A stretch of DNA of 64,000 nucleotides. It comes from Arion vulgaris (Eukaryota > Mollusca > Gastropoda > Stylommatophora > Arionidae). Under the pieces are notes generated by a model that was not told where the DNA came from, ran no database searches, and saw only the letters and a list, made by a program, of their open reading frames with translations. The translations under genes and the position numbers were made by a program. Where the stretch lies: positions 68,142,590-68,206,589 of the forward strand of contig CM036759.1 of NCBI GenBank assembly GCA_020796225.1. The letters run 5' to 3'. Below are positions 33,813-44,022 of the stretch, in pieces. Positions within the stretch are counted from its first letter, which is position 1; every line of letters begins with the position of its first letter.

Positions 33813-34520
33813 TCAATATAAGGGAAGACTGCAGTAAAACTATGTAGCAAATATAAAGGAAGACTGCAGTAAAACTATGTAGCAAATATAAGGGAAGACT
33901 GCAGTAAAACTATGTAGCAAATATAAAGGAAGACTGCAGTAAAACTATGTAGCAAATATAAGGGAAGACTGCAGTAAAACTATGTAGCAAATATAAAGGA
34001 AGACTGCAGTAAAACTATGTAGCAAATATAAGGTAAGACTGCAGTAAAACTATGTAGCAAATATAAGGTAAGACTGCAGTAAAACTATGTAGCAAATATA
34101 AGGTAAGACTGCAGTAAAACTATGTAGCAAATTTAAGGTAAGACTGCAGTAAAACTATGTAGCAAAGGAAGACTGCAGTAAAACTATGTAGCAAATATAA
34201 GGTAAGACTGCAGTAAAACTATGTAGCAAATATAAGGTAAGACTGCAGTAAAACTATGTAGCAAATTTAAGGGAAGACTGCAGTAAAACTATGTAGCAAT
34301 GATATAAGTGAAGACTGCAGTAAAACTATGTAGCAATGATATAAGGTAAGACTGCAGTAAAACTATGTAGCAATGATATAAGTGAAGACTGCAGTAAAAC
34401 TATGTAGCAATGATATAAGGTAAGACTGCAGTAAAACTATGTAGCAATGATATAAGTGAAGACTGCAGTAAAACTATGTAGCAAATATAAGGTAAGACTG
34501 CAGTAAAACTATGTAGCAAT
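33813..34520. repeat. 35-bp minisatellite next to a splice acceptor, about 20 units
   Basis: Units contain gaagactgcagtaaaactat and gtagcaaatataagg; later ones are 37-38 bp with aatgatataag. The first unit begins about 20 bp upstream of the minus-strand acceptor of 33672-33792. On the minus strand each unit holds catagttttactgcag, itself acceptor-like. Confidence 0.95.
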
Positions 34521-34539
34521 GGTGAAACACGTAAAAACA

Positions 34540-34655
34540 AAGTAATATAGTTTTATAGAGATCAAAAAACATGACACTGCCACATTTTGACCAAAAGGTC
34601 TTCATCAAGCAACAGCTACAAAAAGAAGAGAAGGAATTTAAACTTCCTGTATGCC
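34540..34655 (-). mobile_element. Penelope-type 3' end (tentative)
   Basis: In reverse, ttgatgaagaccttttggtc and a trailing ctataaaactatattact resemble the 3' end of the Penelope fragment (ttgataaaggccttgtaggt, gtaaaactacagtactttgt). No coding part. Confidence 0.45.
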
Positions 34656-34659
34656 AGAC

Positions 34660-35205
34660 ATATATGTGCTTTTAAATATAAGTGTTACAGAAGAGTACTC
34701 TGTATATCATGAACAGAGAAGAGAACAAATAGATCTTTCCAGAAGGAACTCAAGATCAAATAAAACTAGCTGATGCTACAAATAAAAATGAGTAAATTGA
34801 AGTATTTTGGATATACAGCGTGTTCAACTTAAAAGCAGCCTGTGAATGGAGCTAATCTGGCATATATGTATGGAAATGAGAAGGTTTAGTTATGACGTAG
34901 TATAGGTCAAGGTTGTGTGATGGTGTGTAATTGTAGTGCGGAAGGGGCGATGAACAAATGTGACGTAGGGACGAGCTAGTCAGAACCGGTTTAAATAGTA
35001 AATAAACACAACGCTTTAGGTTATCTGGCAACTTTCGATTTGTCAATGGGGCTGCAATTACCTTGAACACCCTGTATAAAGAGACATGAAGGTTTGGTGA
35101 AGACCATCATGGAAGGAGGCATCCCGGCAAAGAGGAAGACCACGGAGAAGATGGATTCAGGATGTAGCTGATGATTTGGCAGCTATAGTTGCGGAACATC
35201 TGGAG
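34660..35205 (+). mobile_element. LINE RT C-terminal fragment interrupted by a MITE
   Basis: Encodes the CYRRV.CIS.TEKRTNRS and EGGIPAKRKTTEKM family of 11775-12150. The codons for KYFGYI and KRHEG are separated by the MITE 34814-35076. Confidence 0.82.
34814..35076 (+). mobile_element. TA-flanked MITE in a LINE reading frame
   Basis: Ends tacagcgtgttcaacttaaa and ccttgaacaccctgta. Removing it leaves a single TA and rejoins the LINE codons. Confidence 0.92.
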
Positions 35206-35660
35206 TATGATTTATTTCTCTCCGCTCCTCATGGAGCATAGGGTCCCTCAACAGTTGTTCCCCACTCTTCTCGGTCTCTGGCTGTTTTCTTTACCGTCTC
35301 CCAGGATAGCCAAGCACTCTTCAGTTCCTCGAGAAGACTTCGTCTCCAGGTCTGTTTAGGATGTCCTCTTTTTCATTTTCCTTGCTGGTTCCATTAAAGT
35401 GTTTGCCTAGTGACAATCGACTGTGTCTTCCGTATGGTATGCCTGACCCACCAACATTTTCTCCTCTTCATCTGGGTCACCATGGGTTCCTGTCCGGTTC
35501 TTATCCACAGGTCTGTGTTTGCAGCTCTGTCGCACCATTTCAGTCTGAGAATCCGGCGAAGACATCCGCTGAGAAAGGTAGACTTCATAAACAGTAGATA
35601 AGAAATCTCTAATATCTATTTCAAATGAGCTATCTTTTAGGGCTGTTAGCATATTAGGAA
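35205..35660 (-). mobile_element. LINE RT C-terminal fragment
   Basis: The minus strand reads GCLRRILRLKWCDRAANTDL and QMKRRKCWWVRHTIRK, then after a shift GHPKQTWRRSL and AWLSWE (35394-35588 and below). Typical LINE tail 'W..H..R......GRP..TWRR...D...W'. Confidence 0.82.
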
Positions 35661-35696
35661 GTTAGTTAATTCGTAGTATACCCAGGAGAGGACAGT

Positions 35697-36225
35697 CTTC
35701 TTCTTCTTCTCTCGACCATTCTTCACGGCCAATTTAATCATTCTTTTTGTGATATATAATTGGTCCTTTGACAAGAACGGAGTGATCTACGCCGGGTCAA
35801 TTATGCGCCCATGGTGACTAGGCTCGCCCGTCCGGTTTCAGCCAGCTTTTGATTTACTAGGTGAACTTTCCCTAGGGTACGATCCTTTCTGCCGACTAAT
35901 TCTGGAGATGGCGATTTGTGTTCAGCTCTTGCTCCGGGGGAGTGGGGCTTATGTCAGAGACATTTCGCTGCTGTTTCTTTTTGTTCGGGAACTTCAGCAA
36001 TATTTTGTGGAGATTCGTGCATTTTCTTCGTATGGACCTACATTTCTTTTTTCGTACTTGCGCTGCTACCACTACCAGTAGTTCTCACTGATCCCTGCCC
36101 CCATTAACCAGACCGGAAGCAAAGTCTGTTTCCAGGGTCACCATGTGGAGGTAGGGGGCAGGGTCTTGGTTAGCATGCCCCTTCGCTAACCCTGGCACAT
36201 GTTGCTGCCATGAGCCTTTGACCCC
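35697..36225 (-). mobile_element. 1285-bp element family, internally deleted copy
   Basis: From the (ttc)n end at 35697 to catgagcctttgacccc at 36222 it matches both ends of 38584-39868 in reverse but lacks about 750 bp of the middle. Confidence 0.8.
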
Positions 36226-36284
36226 TCAGTTAATATAATATTGTAGGATAAACAACAGAAATTATTAGCGACAACAAATCTGAC

Positions 36285-36403
36285 CTCATCAGGGTTTAGA
36301 TGAAGATCAAATTCAAGTTCTTCGTTGTCTTCTCCTTCGCCATCACTACCTAAGCCACCGCCAGCATTGTCTTCTCCTTCGCCATCACTACCTAAACCAC
36401 CGC
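36285..36403 (-). CDS. EHBP1: EHBP1-like exon: acidic Gly-rich linker with internal duplication
   Basis: A 119-bp exon, phase 1 start and phase 0 end. The acceptor is atcgttgcag; the donor GAG|gtcaga is weak. It encodes two near-identical 14-residue repeats (GGLGSDGEGEDN plus two residues) followed by EELEFDLHLNPDE. The 42-bp repeat keeps the frame. Only one of three frames is open, and its phases match both neighbours (41305-41420 and 33672-33792). The acidic tail leads directly into the bMERB coiled coil. No domain is recognised; assignment rests on phase, order and composition. Confidence 0.75.
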
Positions 36404-36479
36404 CTGCAACGATAAAAGATAAAATACAAATGTTTCTTTATTGCAACCATTTTCAATGTTAGTAGACTTCTAGGAAATA

Positions 36480-36660
36480 GTTATACATTTGACAATAATG
36501 GCTTAAGTTTTAAAGGGTTTTAAAGCCAAAGGATTGACTTCATTGCACCAGGTTTTACCCCATATGGCTCGGTCCCTCTCAGCAGAAATGGTACGCCACT
36601 TGCAGAGAGTATTGCACACAGCACGAATGTCCGTAGCCCTGACAACTTCTTCTTCTGCAA
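36480..36660 (-). mobile_element. SINE-4 fragment
   Basis: Reverse of the body: gattgacttcattgcaccag, ccatatggctcggtccctct, gagagtattgcaca. Head lost. Confidence 0.75.
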
Positions 36661-36699
36661 CCACCTTTTACTATGTGACTACTCCAGTATGTGTCATAA

Positions 36700-37012
36700 A
36701 CAGGGCGGTGCATTTGAGGTCTTCACCGGTTCCCATATTTTTTGTTCGTAGGGTTGTTTCTGTTGGCCAGATTTCCATTCTCACACTGCAGGATGTGCTC
36801 TGGGGACTGTGTTTGTTGCTCCACGGGTGCAGGCAATGGAATCCAAGCGACCCATTCTATGTAGGTGGGCTCTGAGACTGCAGTGTCCCATTTTAAGTCT
36901 GAAGACTGTGGTCTGCGCTTTTCTGTTTAGTGTATTTATACTGTCGTGCTCTAGGTTGTATCCTCCATTTGTTTTTCTCCACATCATTTTTCTGGATTTT
37001 TTTCAGGAGAAT
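36700..37012 (-). mobile_element. RNase-H-type LINE, C-terminal fragment
   Basis: LNRKAQTTVFRLKMGHCSLR and HRMGRLDS are in frame (36781-36987), homologous to 17602-17970. Confidence 0.78.
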
Positions 37013-37770
37013 CTTTGCTTCTGTAAAGTTTGTGTTGGGTGGCATTGTGTTAGGCGTTAGGCTCCCTCCAGTCGTTGCTTCTGTAAAGCTTTGTGTTGGG
37101 TGACATTGTGTTAGGCGTTAGGCTCCCTCCAGTCGTTGCTTCTGTAAAGCTTTGTGTTGGGTGACATTGTGTTAGGCGTTAGGCTCCCTCCAGTCGTTGC
37201 TTCTGTAAAGCTTTGTGTTGGGTGACATTGTGTTAGGCGTTAGGCTCCCTCCAGTTTTTGCTTCTGTAAAGCTTTGTGTTGGGTGGCATTGTGTTAGGCG
37301 TTAGGCTCCCCAGTTTTGCTTCTGTAAAGCTTTGTGTTGGGTGGCATTGTGTTAGGCGTTAGGCTCCTCCAGTTTTGCTTCTGTAAGCTTTGTGTTGGGT
37401 GGCATTGTGTTAGGCGTTAGGCTCCCTCAGTTTTGCTTCTGTAAAGCTTTGTGTTGGGTGGTGTTGTGTTAGGCTCCCTCCAGTCTTTGCTTCTGTAAAG
37501 CTTTGTGTTGGGTGGCATTGTGTTAGGCGTTAGGCTCCCTCCAGTTTTTGCTTCTGTAAAGCTTTGTGTTGGGTGGTGTTGTGTTAGGCTCCTCTCAGTT
37601 TTTGCTTCTGTAAAGCTTTGTGTTGGGTGGCATTGTGTTAGGCGTTAGGCTCCTCCAGTTTTGCTTCTGTAAAGCTTTGTGTTGGGTGGGTTGTGTTAGT
37701 CTCCTCCAGTTTTGCTTCTGTAAAGCTTTGTGTTGGGTGGTGTTGTGTTAGGCTCCCCCCAGCCCTTGCG
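37013..37770. repeat. 60-bp minisatellite grown from the adjacent LINE tail, 12 units
   Basis: The unit has ttgcttctgtaaagctttgt, gttgggtggcattgtgttag and gcgttaggctccctccagt. The first unit is continuous with the LINE C-terminus at 37000-37030. Units after 37290 show many one-base losses in C and T runs. Confidence 0.92.
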
Positions 37771-38044
37771 AGTTTGTCAACCTTTTAATTTCCTGGTATG
37801 CCACAGTGTGTTGGTATCCCCTGTAAGACCAGTTCTGATTTCTTTGACATCAAGCTGATTTTTTGTGCTCCTACAACAATCCTAGAAGATTAGGGATATC
37901 TGGTATCTGAAAAAATATGCACTTGTGAACAGAATGGCACAGTCTGGATTCGAACATTCGACTAGCAAGACAAGATGGTGGGAAAACATATATGTGCTTT
38001 TGAATATAAGTGTTACAGAAGAGTCTTCAGTATATCATGGAGAG

Positions 38045-38487
38045 AAAAGAATGGTTCTTTTGTTTTAATTCCACAAACAAAGGGAACCTAGGGTTCCTGG
38101 AGTTCCCGTGGAGTTTCCAAGAAGTGTCCGTGATTCCCAAACGCAAAATATACATGAGGTTTATTCCATTAACGTTTTAGGGTTTCTGTTTTTTAAAAAA
38201 ACCAACGCTACTCGCCTTGTCATGCTCTAATGCTGACATTTCACGAAAATTCATGATTGATGTCTCCAGCGATGATCCGTAATCAATTGATTGACTAGCC
38301 AAGCAGTTTCAGACTTTTCCACCATTAACAAATAATTTTTGACCTACATTTGAGAAATTACATTCCCTGTTCTTAAAATCGACTGTTACAACATAATAGC
38401 TATAACATATCTAAAAATAGCTCAGCCTTTCTAGAAATAGTTACACCCTTTGTTTGGGGTGAATTAAAATGATAGTACCAAAAGAAC
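38045..38487. mobile_element. hAT-like MITE (427 bp) with 8-bp target duplication
   Basis: The element 38053-38479 has terminal inverted repeats of about 30 bases: ggttcttttgttttaattcc with caaacaaaggg on the left, and the reverse of ccctttgtttgggg with gaattaaaatgatagtacc on the right. It is flanked by aaaagaat and aaaagaac (one mismatch). No coding capacity. Confidence 0.8.
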
Positions 38488-38571
38488 AAATAGATCTATC
38501 CAGAAATAACTCAAAATTTAAAAAAACCCTGGCTGATGTTACAAATAAGAAAGAGAAAATTGAAGTATTTT

Positions 38572-39880
38572 GAACATATAAAGGGGGTCAAAGGCTCATG
38601 AGGTCATGGTGGTAACATGAGCCAGGGTTAGCGAGGGGCGCGCTAACCAAGACCCTGCCCCCAACCTCCACGCGGTGACCCTGGAAACAGACTATGGTTC
38701 CGGTCTGGCTAAGAGGGGCAGGGATCGGGAGAGAAAACTACTGGTAGGGGTAGCAGTGCAAGTACGGAAACACGATAAAGATACATACAAACAAAATGCA
38801 CTAATCTCCTGACCGATGTCCAACAAGATATTGCCCAAGTCCCTGAACACAAAGAAACAGCAACGAAACGGCTCAGACATGGATGAGAGGTGCATCCAGT
38901 GACCAAACGTATGCCCATGTAGGGCGAAGCTCGAAGCCCTGAGGAGGGGGCAACATTGCCAGCCCGTCGGCAAGAATAAATAAGACTTGACCGTAACGAA
39001 TAAAAGTCTACCCTCGTGTTGGTGCGAGAGAAGATTGCAGCTGACCTAGCATTGGTAGCCTGGTGCAGACACACGTACTGGGCAAGGTTTGCCGAGCGCA
39101 AAAGAACAAGTTGCGTTTAGTGCATAACGAAACTACCCGCCCTGGGAAAACCGTGCAAGGTACTGTGCGACTAAAATTAACATCCCCGGAAGAACTGAGG
39201 TTGGAGATTCCTAACGGGACTGCCAGCCATGGGGCAACCGGGCAATGTTCGATTGCAGTCGTAACTAACATCCCCGGAATAACTGGGGCGGGTGATGGCG
39301 GCGAGCGAAAATCCACAGTTACGCTGATAGCGCCGACTGAAACGACCCTCTACATTGTTTGTACTCGGCCCCATGCCAGTGCTTTCGACGTTAATTGCAA
39401 ATTGCCACGACCAATGCGCGCTCTAGAAAAGGCTGAGAATGTTCCTTCTCCGGATCAGACTCAAAATGTACGGTAAAGCAAGGCGTACATGTACGGACCT
39501 GACAGGAAGTCCGGGTCTGAACATTGGCGAAGGCCGATACTTTACACGGTGCCTTATACGAGTAAGACGCCGTCCGAGGATAAGCTTACAAGCCCTGAGA
39601 AATATTTCTCAGTCAGAACAGGCATGAACAGCGTAACTCACTGTCCCGGCGTAGATCACAAAGCCCAAAAATACGGCAAAGCTGATCGACCTAGGGAAAG
39701 CTCACCCTAGTAAATCAAAAGCTGGCTGAAACGAACACCCCACCGAAGGATAAGCAACTGGGCTCCAATAGGTGCTGAAGGCTGGTGCACGTACATTACG
39801 TTCGACGTTGGCTGTTTATATATCACAATGAGAATGATTAAAACAGGCCTAGAACGATCGAAGAAGAAGAACATATAAAG
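38572..39880 (+). mobile_element. 1285-bp element with 12-bp target duplication
   Basis: The insert 38584-39868 is flanked by gaacatataaag on both sides. It begins ggggtcaaaggctcatgagg and ends atatcacaatgagaatgatt, ...cgatcg(aag)n. An open frame (39063-39476, 137 codons) is unrecognised and lacks a start context. Other copies are 35697-36225 (internally deleted, minus), 63666-64000 (cut by the window) and the 3' piece 32995-33186. The tail and long target repeat suggest target-primed retrotransposition in trans. Confidence 0.85.
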
Positions 39881-40379
39881 GTATCTGGGTGGAGAAGACC
39901 ATCATGGAAGGAGGCATACTGGCATAGAGGAGAACCAGAAGACCACGGAGAAGATGGATTCGGGATGTAACTGATGGTTTGAACAGGACGGCTGCAGAGG
40001 CTGGACATCTGGCCTATGAGAGAGATAAGTTTTGAAGGACTGTTGGGGTGGCAAAGTTCTGCTATTTAATGATGATGAAACAATTTCATGTGCCAGAAAC
40101 TCAAATATTTTGATCAAATTAAACGTTGCAGTGGTTTTGGAGAGAACAATAGCGGACAGCGTGGCTCCTGGAAGACAAATGGGATGACGTAAACAAGACA
40201 TTAAAATAGACATTGAATATAATATTGTAGGAGGTGGCAGAACTGGTTAGAGATATATGAGTATAGAGTGTTTCAACCGGCTGTGATGAGAGCGATGTTC
40301 TGCACAGGATACAGTAAGAAAGATGTTCAGTCAACCACACTCTCTGCCGGCAGATTGTCTAAATCACGGATGAAGTCAA

Positions 40380-40770
40380 TACTCATCACAAGTAGCTTGT
40401 CATTTTCCGAACTTGGCTCCCATGACAACATTCCTGAAAAATTCTCTGTTCTGTGCAAGTTGACCGGCGTCAGCAGAAGTCATTCTCAAATCGTCAATGA
40501 GATCTTGCACCCAATCCCTCCAAAATTATCTTCTCTAGGCACTCATTTTCATTTGATGTGTCCAAAATATTTGATTTTCCTTGATTTTATACTCTGTAAT
40601 AGCCAACTCTCTTTAATATCAAGCTGTTGCAGAACAGAAGCATTGTTCTTTTCTCTGTCATGATATTCTAAGTACTCTTCTGTAGCATTTGCATTCAAAG
40701 GCATTAATGATCTTCTCTGCCGCTTTGTCAATGGTCCATGCCTCACAACCAATGTTGCCAAGGGAAAAAC
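40380..40770 (-). mobile_element. LINE RT C-terminal fragment
   Basis: 40549-40761 encodes NANATEEYLEYHD and LDIKESWLLQSIKSRKIKYF. Related to 31597-31825 and 63500-63660. Confidence 0.78.
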
Positions 40771-40789
40771 GCAGGCTCTAAAACATGTG

Positions 40790-41215
40790 ATTTAGGTGCT
40801 CGTCTCTCGTGCCAAAGTTACCAGGTTTGCTCCCTTGTGGCGCAATCTGGATATTTTTTCAGAGATTCGTGAAATCATTGTAGTGAGACGAGTTCCTAGT
40901 CCTATCGGAGACGGATGATAAAACATAGGTCCCATGTTCAATTTGGGCATGCAAAAGAACCCTTGGCAGTTCAAAATCGAGAAGAGCAGGCTGGAAAGCT
41001 GCTGTCCTGGGCAGATTCATTAGAAAAGATTAAAAATAAAATTCCTACAAAAATATCTTCACCATCTTCAAAATTAAATTGGGGACCCTCACCGGTGCTA
41101 TGGAGTTTGTGTACTGCAGATGAGATCTTCACGTGTAAGAAAGAGATCGGAGCACACATGGTTGCTCACCAAAGTGCAATGATCATTGCCCTATTAATCA
41201 ATCAATCAATTTATT
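40790..41215 (+). mobile_element. SINE-1 copy, nearly complete
   Basis: tRNA-like head (gatttaggtgctcgtctctc, box-B-like ggtttgctccc), full body, the core gagatcggagcacacatggt and gtgcaatgat, and an (atca)n tail. Confidence 0.85.
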
Positions 41216-41304
41216 GTGTTGAAAATGTAAACAATCACAAGACATACAATAAAACAATACTGCAAAAAATTAAGAAAAAAACCACAGAAAAAAATGATAC
41301 ATAC

Positions 41305-41420
41305 TTTCATCTACAGGCGTCTTGTCTTTCTCACGGCCACCAAGTGAAGGCAAGGAGATAACTGGGTGTTGTTAATGAGAGTTTCTTCAACTGCGGTTGT
41401 TCCCCATGTTTATCTGTGGT
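41305..41420 (-). CDS. EHBP1: EHBP1-like exon with one-base frame disruption
   Basis: A 116-bp stretch between acceptor ctgcacacag and donor GAAA|gtatgt. The first part reads TTDKHGEQPQLKKLSLTTP and the second reads VISLPSLGG then REKDKTPVDE in the +1-shifted frame. The two frames meet at a CCC run near 41364-41366; one C fewer would give 115 bp, phase 0 to phase 1, exactly the phases required by 46463-47034 upstream and 36285-36403 downstream. So it is most simply one exon with a one-base insertion (sequencing error or allele). The alternative is a shorter 57-bp exon starting at 41361 (acceptor acacccag), which would need an unseen preceding exon. Confidence 0.7.
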
Positions 41421-41719
41421 CTGTGTGCAGGTTGGAACCTCTGCCCCTTCAAAGACACGTAGAGCAAACATTATTAACATTTTCAGTTTGAAATATCTTC
41501 ATTACACTTCAGATATGTTCACAGGTGCATGGGCAAGGGAAAGTAGTGCACAGGGAAAGAGTGCACAGGGAAAGTGAGTGGGAAATTTGTACTCTCTCCG
41601 GAATCTTTCTTTTTTCTGTCCTTCTCTGCCTTTTTTTTTTTTTTTTTGGGCCATTAGGCGTAGCAGGTTTAACTGATGATCGGTTTCAAGATAGTGCATA
41701 CTCGGTCGCTTGATATGTT

Positions 41720-42010
41720 GTGGTATTCTGGAGTTTTAAGATGTCTGTAACTTCATCAATCCATCTTTTGCTTGATCTGCCCCTTCCTTTTGATAATTCC
41801 ATTTTCAGGTTGTACTCTCTTGCAACTGGTGTATTCGGGTTCATTCTCACTAAGTGGTCAAACCATTTGAGTCTCTGTTTTTCAATAACTCTAAAAGTAG
41901 TTGTTGTTCCGACTGTTCTTCTAATTTCCTCATTTTCTTATATGGTCTTTTCTTGTTTTATTTACATCTTTCCTCAAGCACCTCACTTCACAGATTATAA
42001 TTTTCCCTTC
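41720..42010 (-). mobile_element. LINE RT C-terminal fragment
   Basis: In reverse: RFDHL.RMNPNTPVAREYNL-type sequence and a RW.DEVTDI stretch (about 41735-41860). Confidence 0.7.
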
Positions 42011-42011
42011 T

Positions 42012-42860
42012 TGATTGATAGGACCATCATTATTGCACTTCGGTGAGTAACCATGTGTGCTTAGATTTCTTTCATCTCAAACAGGAAGATCTCAGTTGCA
42101 GTGCACAAACTCTGTAGCACCAGCGAGTAACCATGTGTGCTTAGATCTCTTTCATCTCACACAGGAAGATCTCAGTTGCAGTGCACAAACTCTGTAGCAC
42201 CAGCGAGATACACGGTTTGTTGTTTTTTTTTTTCGTCTGCTTTCAACTCAGACGAGTTTCATCTCTGAAACTGATTTTTGCGTGAAAATCCGTTTTTTTC
42301 AAATTTCTTACAATGGCAGCAGCGTGCACATTGTAAATTACTTTACACTGGCAGCGTGTGCTCAATGTACTCGTAATTAGTATTCCTCCATACAGGCAGA
42401 TTTTCTCCGACTTCAGAGGTACTCACGTTATCGTCCTGAGTAAGACCAGGGACTCGAACAAATGCCGGACAGTAGGTTCGAACCCGAGCTATGAGGCGTC
42501 TCACAGCTAGCAGGCCGAGCTACTATCAACTACTCTAGGCAGTCCCCCAACACGATGTAATTTTGAAGATGGTGAAGATATTTATGTAGGAATTTTATTT
42601 TTAATCTTTTTCTAATGAGTTTTGCCTGGGCAGGGGCTTTCCAGCCTGCTCGTCTCAATTTTTGAACTGCCAAGGGTTCTTTTACGTGCTCAAATTGAAC
42701 ATGGGACCAATGTTTTATCGTCCGTCTTCGATAGGACTAGGAACTCGATCTCATCTACACTGAGATCAGGATCTCTGGGAAAATATCCAGATGGCTCTAC
42801 GAGGAAACAAAGCTGGTACCTTTTGGCACATTGAGACGAGCACCTAACCTCTACGCCAGA
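42012..42860 (-). mobile_element. SINE-1 copy interrupted by SINE-2
   Basis: The 3' end (42012-42210) contains a 77-bp direct duplication of the agatctcagttgcagtgcac region. The rest resumes at 42549 (acacgatgtaattttgaaga) and runs to the head near 42860. SINE-2 occupies 42223-42548. Confidence 0.82.
42223..42548 (-). mobile_element. SINE-2 copy nested in SINE-1
   Basis: SINE-2 in reverse has a tRNA-like head (agctcggcctgctagctgtg, box B gggttcgaacc at about 42476-42486) and a poly-A (T run at 42223-42233). Nearly identical to 45452-45790. Confidence 0.87.
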
Positions 42861-42894
42861 GACCGCACTTCCAGTGGATTTTCTATTCTTGTTC

Positions 42895-43137
42895 TTTTGT
42901 TCTTCTTCTTCTTTTGCTTGTTCTTAGCAATTTTAATCAGTCTTTGTGATATGTTGATCTTTGCCAGAACATGTATACATTGCCCATTGGTTGGTAGGCC
43001 CCTAAACTACTCATGTTTAGGACATGTGCATCCCATTTCAGCCAAACCTCCTTAGTCGCCTCCTACGACATGCATGGCAGGTAACAGTGGTTCTATTCTT
43101 TACACCCCAAATTTGAGCCCGGTAACCACTGGGCGGT
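42895..43137 (-). mobile_element. SINE-6 copy
   Basis: From (ttc)n through tttgtgatatgttgatc, cctccttagtcgcctcctac to aaccactgggcgg. Confidence 0.82.
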
Positions 43138-43189
43138 TTTTGTTCTCATGAATAACAAACAAAACTAATCCTTTCACTTACCTGTTTAC

Positions 43190-43281
43190 CTGTCTGCTTT
43201 GTTCAGATTCTCTTCTTTAACTTCCAAACTTAAAGCTCTGGAACTTATCACTTTTTGTTTCTCTGGCAACTTCTTGATCTC
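43190..43281 (-). CDS. possible EHBP1-like alternative exon (uncertain)
   Basis: A 92-bp open stretch between a weak acceptor (gagattag) and a donor GACAG|gtaaac. It reads EIKKLPEKQKVI... then SLEVKEENLNKAD, a charged helical sequence that would fit an EHBP1 linker. It starts in phase 0, compatible with the exon 46463-47034, but ends in phase 2, which does not fit 41305-41420. A stronger donor (CAG|gtaagt) seven bases further is preceded by an in-frame TAA. It could be an alternative or terminating exon, or chance open sequence. Confidence 0.35.
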
Positions 43282-43397
43282 CTAATCTCCTGTGTTGTCC
43301 TCTTCAAAGAAAAGGATGATTAAATCAATGATAAAGTCATCAATACTAACACAGGAAGACTACCAAAATATGAGCAGATTTAAACAAGTTTGTTGCA

Positions 43398-43570
43398 GTG
43401 CCCAGCGTGTTCATAGCTTGACTGTGGTGACTAGCCCTCTGTGTGTACGGTTCACTCCTGTGCAGGCAGAAAAGCACAGATTCCCAGATTCACGTGAACC
43501 AAGGTTCGATGTCCATGGCACGACCAGAAGACTGAAAAAGCTCAGCTTCTGGATTGCAAAAAAAAAAGTT
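43398..43570 (+). mobile_element. SINE-7 copy with poly-A
   Basis: Head gcccagcgtgttcatagc, box-B-like cggttcactcc (about 43448-43458), tail tggattgcaaaaaaaaaa. Homologous to 2677-2880. Confidence 0.78.
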
Positions 43571-43945
43571 GTGATTCTGTACACGAAAGGAGAACATCAG
43601 AAACAGAGTAGGCATAACTTCATGCATCAAATACATTGAAAGACAACAAATGCAGTGATTAGGACATTTAATGAGAATGGAATACAACCCTCATTAAATC
43701 ACATGAGGGTTTAAATCACCAATACCAGAATACAATAAAAAGAGATCGGGTACTAGAGCTAAGGGAAGATCAAGAAAAGATGGATAGACAATATCAAGAC
43801 CACACTAAATAAACACTGATTTAACACAAGAGCGACTCATCTGGCCCTGGAACACAAATTAAAGCTCCCACCCCTACGCTTAACGGAAGAGTGGACAACC
43901 AATTCCATCATTTACCTGGGGATAGACAATAGTTATTCTGTACCT
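43571..43945 (+). mobile_element. LINE RT C-terminal fragment
   Basis: Same family as 23985-24420: caaatgcagtg.ttaggacat, aagagatcgggtactagagc, agactcatctggccctgga-like, ending at gggatagacaata. Confidence 0.78.
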
Positions 43946-44022
43946 CAGAAAAGGACACAATCAACTCTTCCGCAGCCACATGTATACAATATTCAAGACT
44001 GGCAATTCAGCCATGTGTACAT

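Larger units (their letters stand above)
37985..40065 (+). mobile_element. LINE RT C-terminal fragment with two nested insertions
   Basis: LINE sequence (tatgtgcttttgaatataag, caaatagatctatccagaaa, gaaaattgaagtatttt, ccatcatggaaggaggcat, accacggagaagatgg) occupies 37985-38052, 38480-38583 and 39869-40065. It is split by a hAT-like MITE and the 1285-bp element. Same family as 11775-12150. Confidence 0.85.

Noticed and set aside
39063..39476. 137-codon frame in the 1285-bp element
   Set aside because: Not called as a gene: no recognised motif, and the internally deleted copy lacks it.
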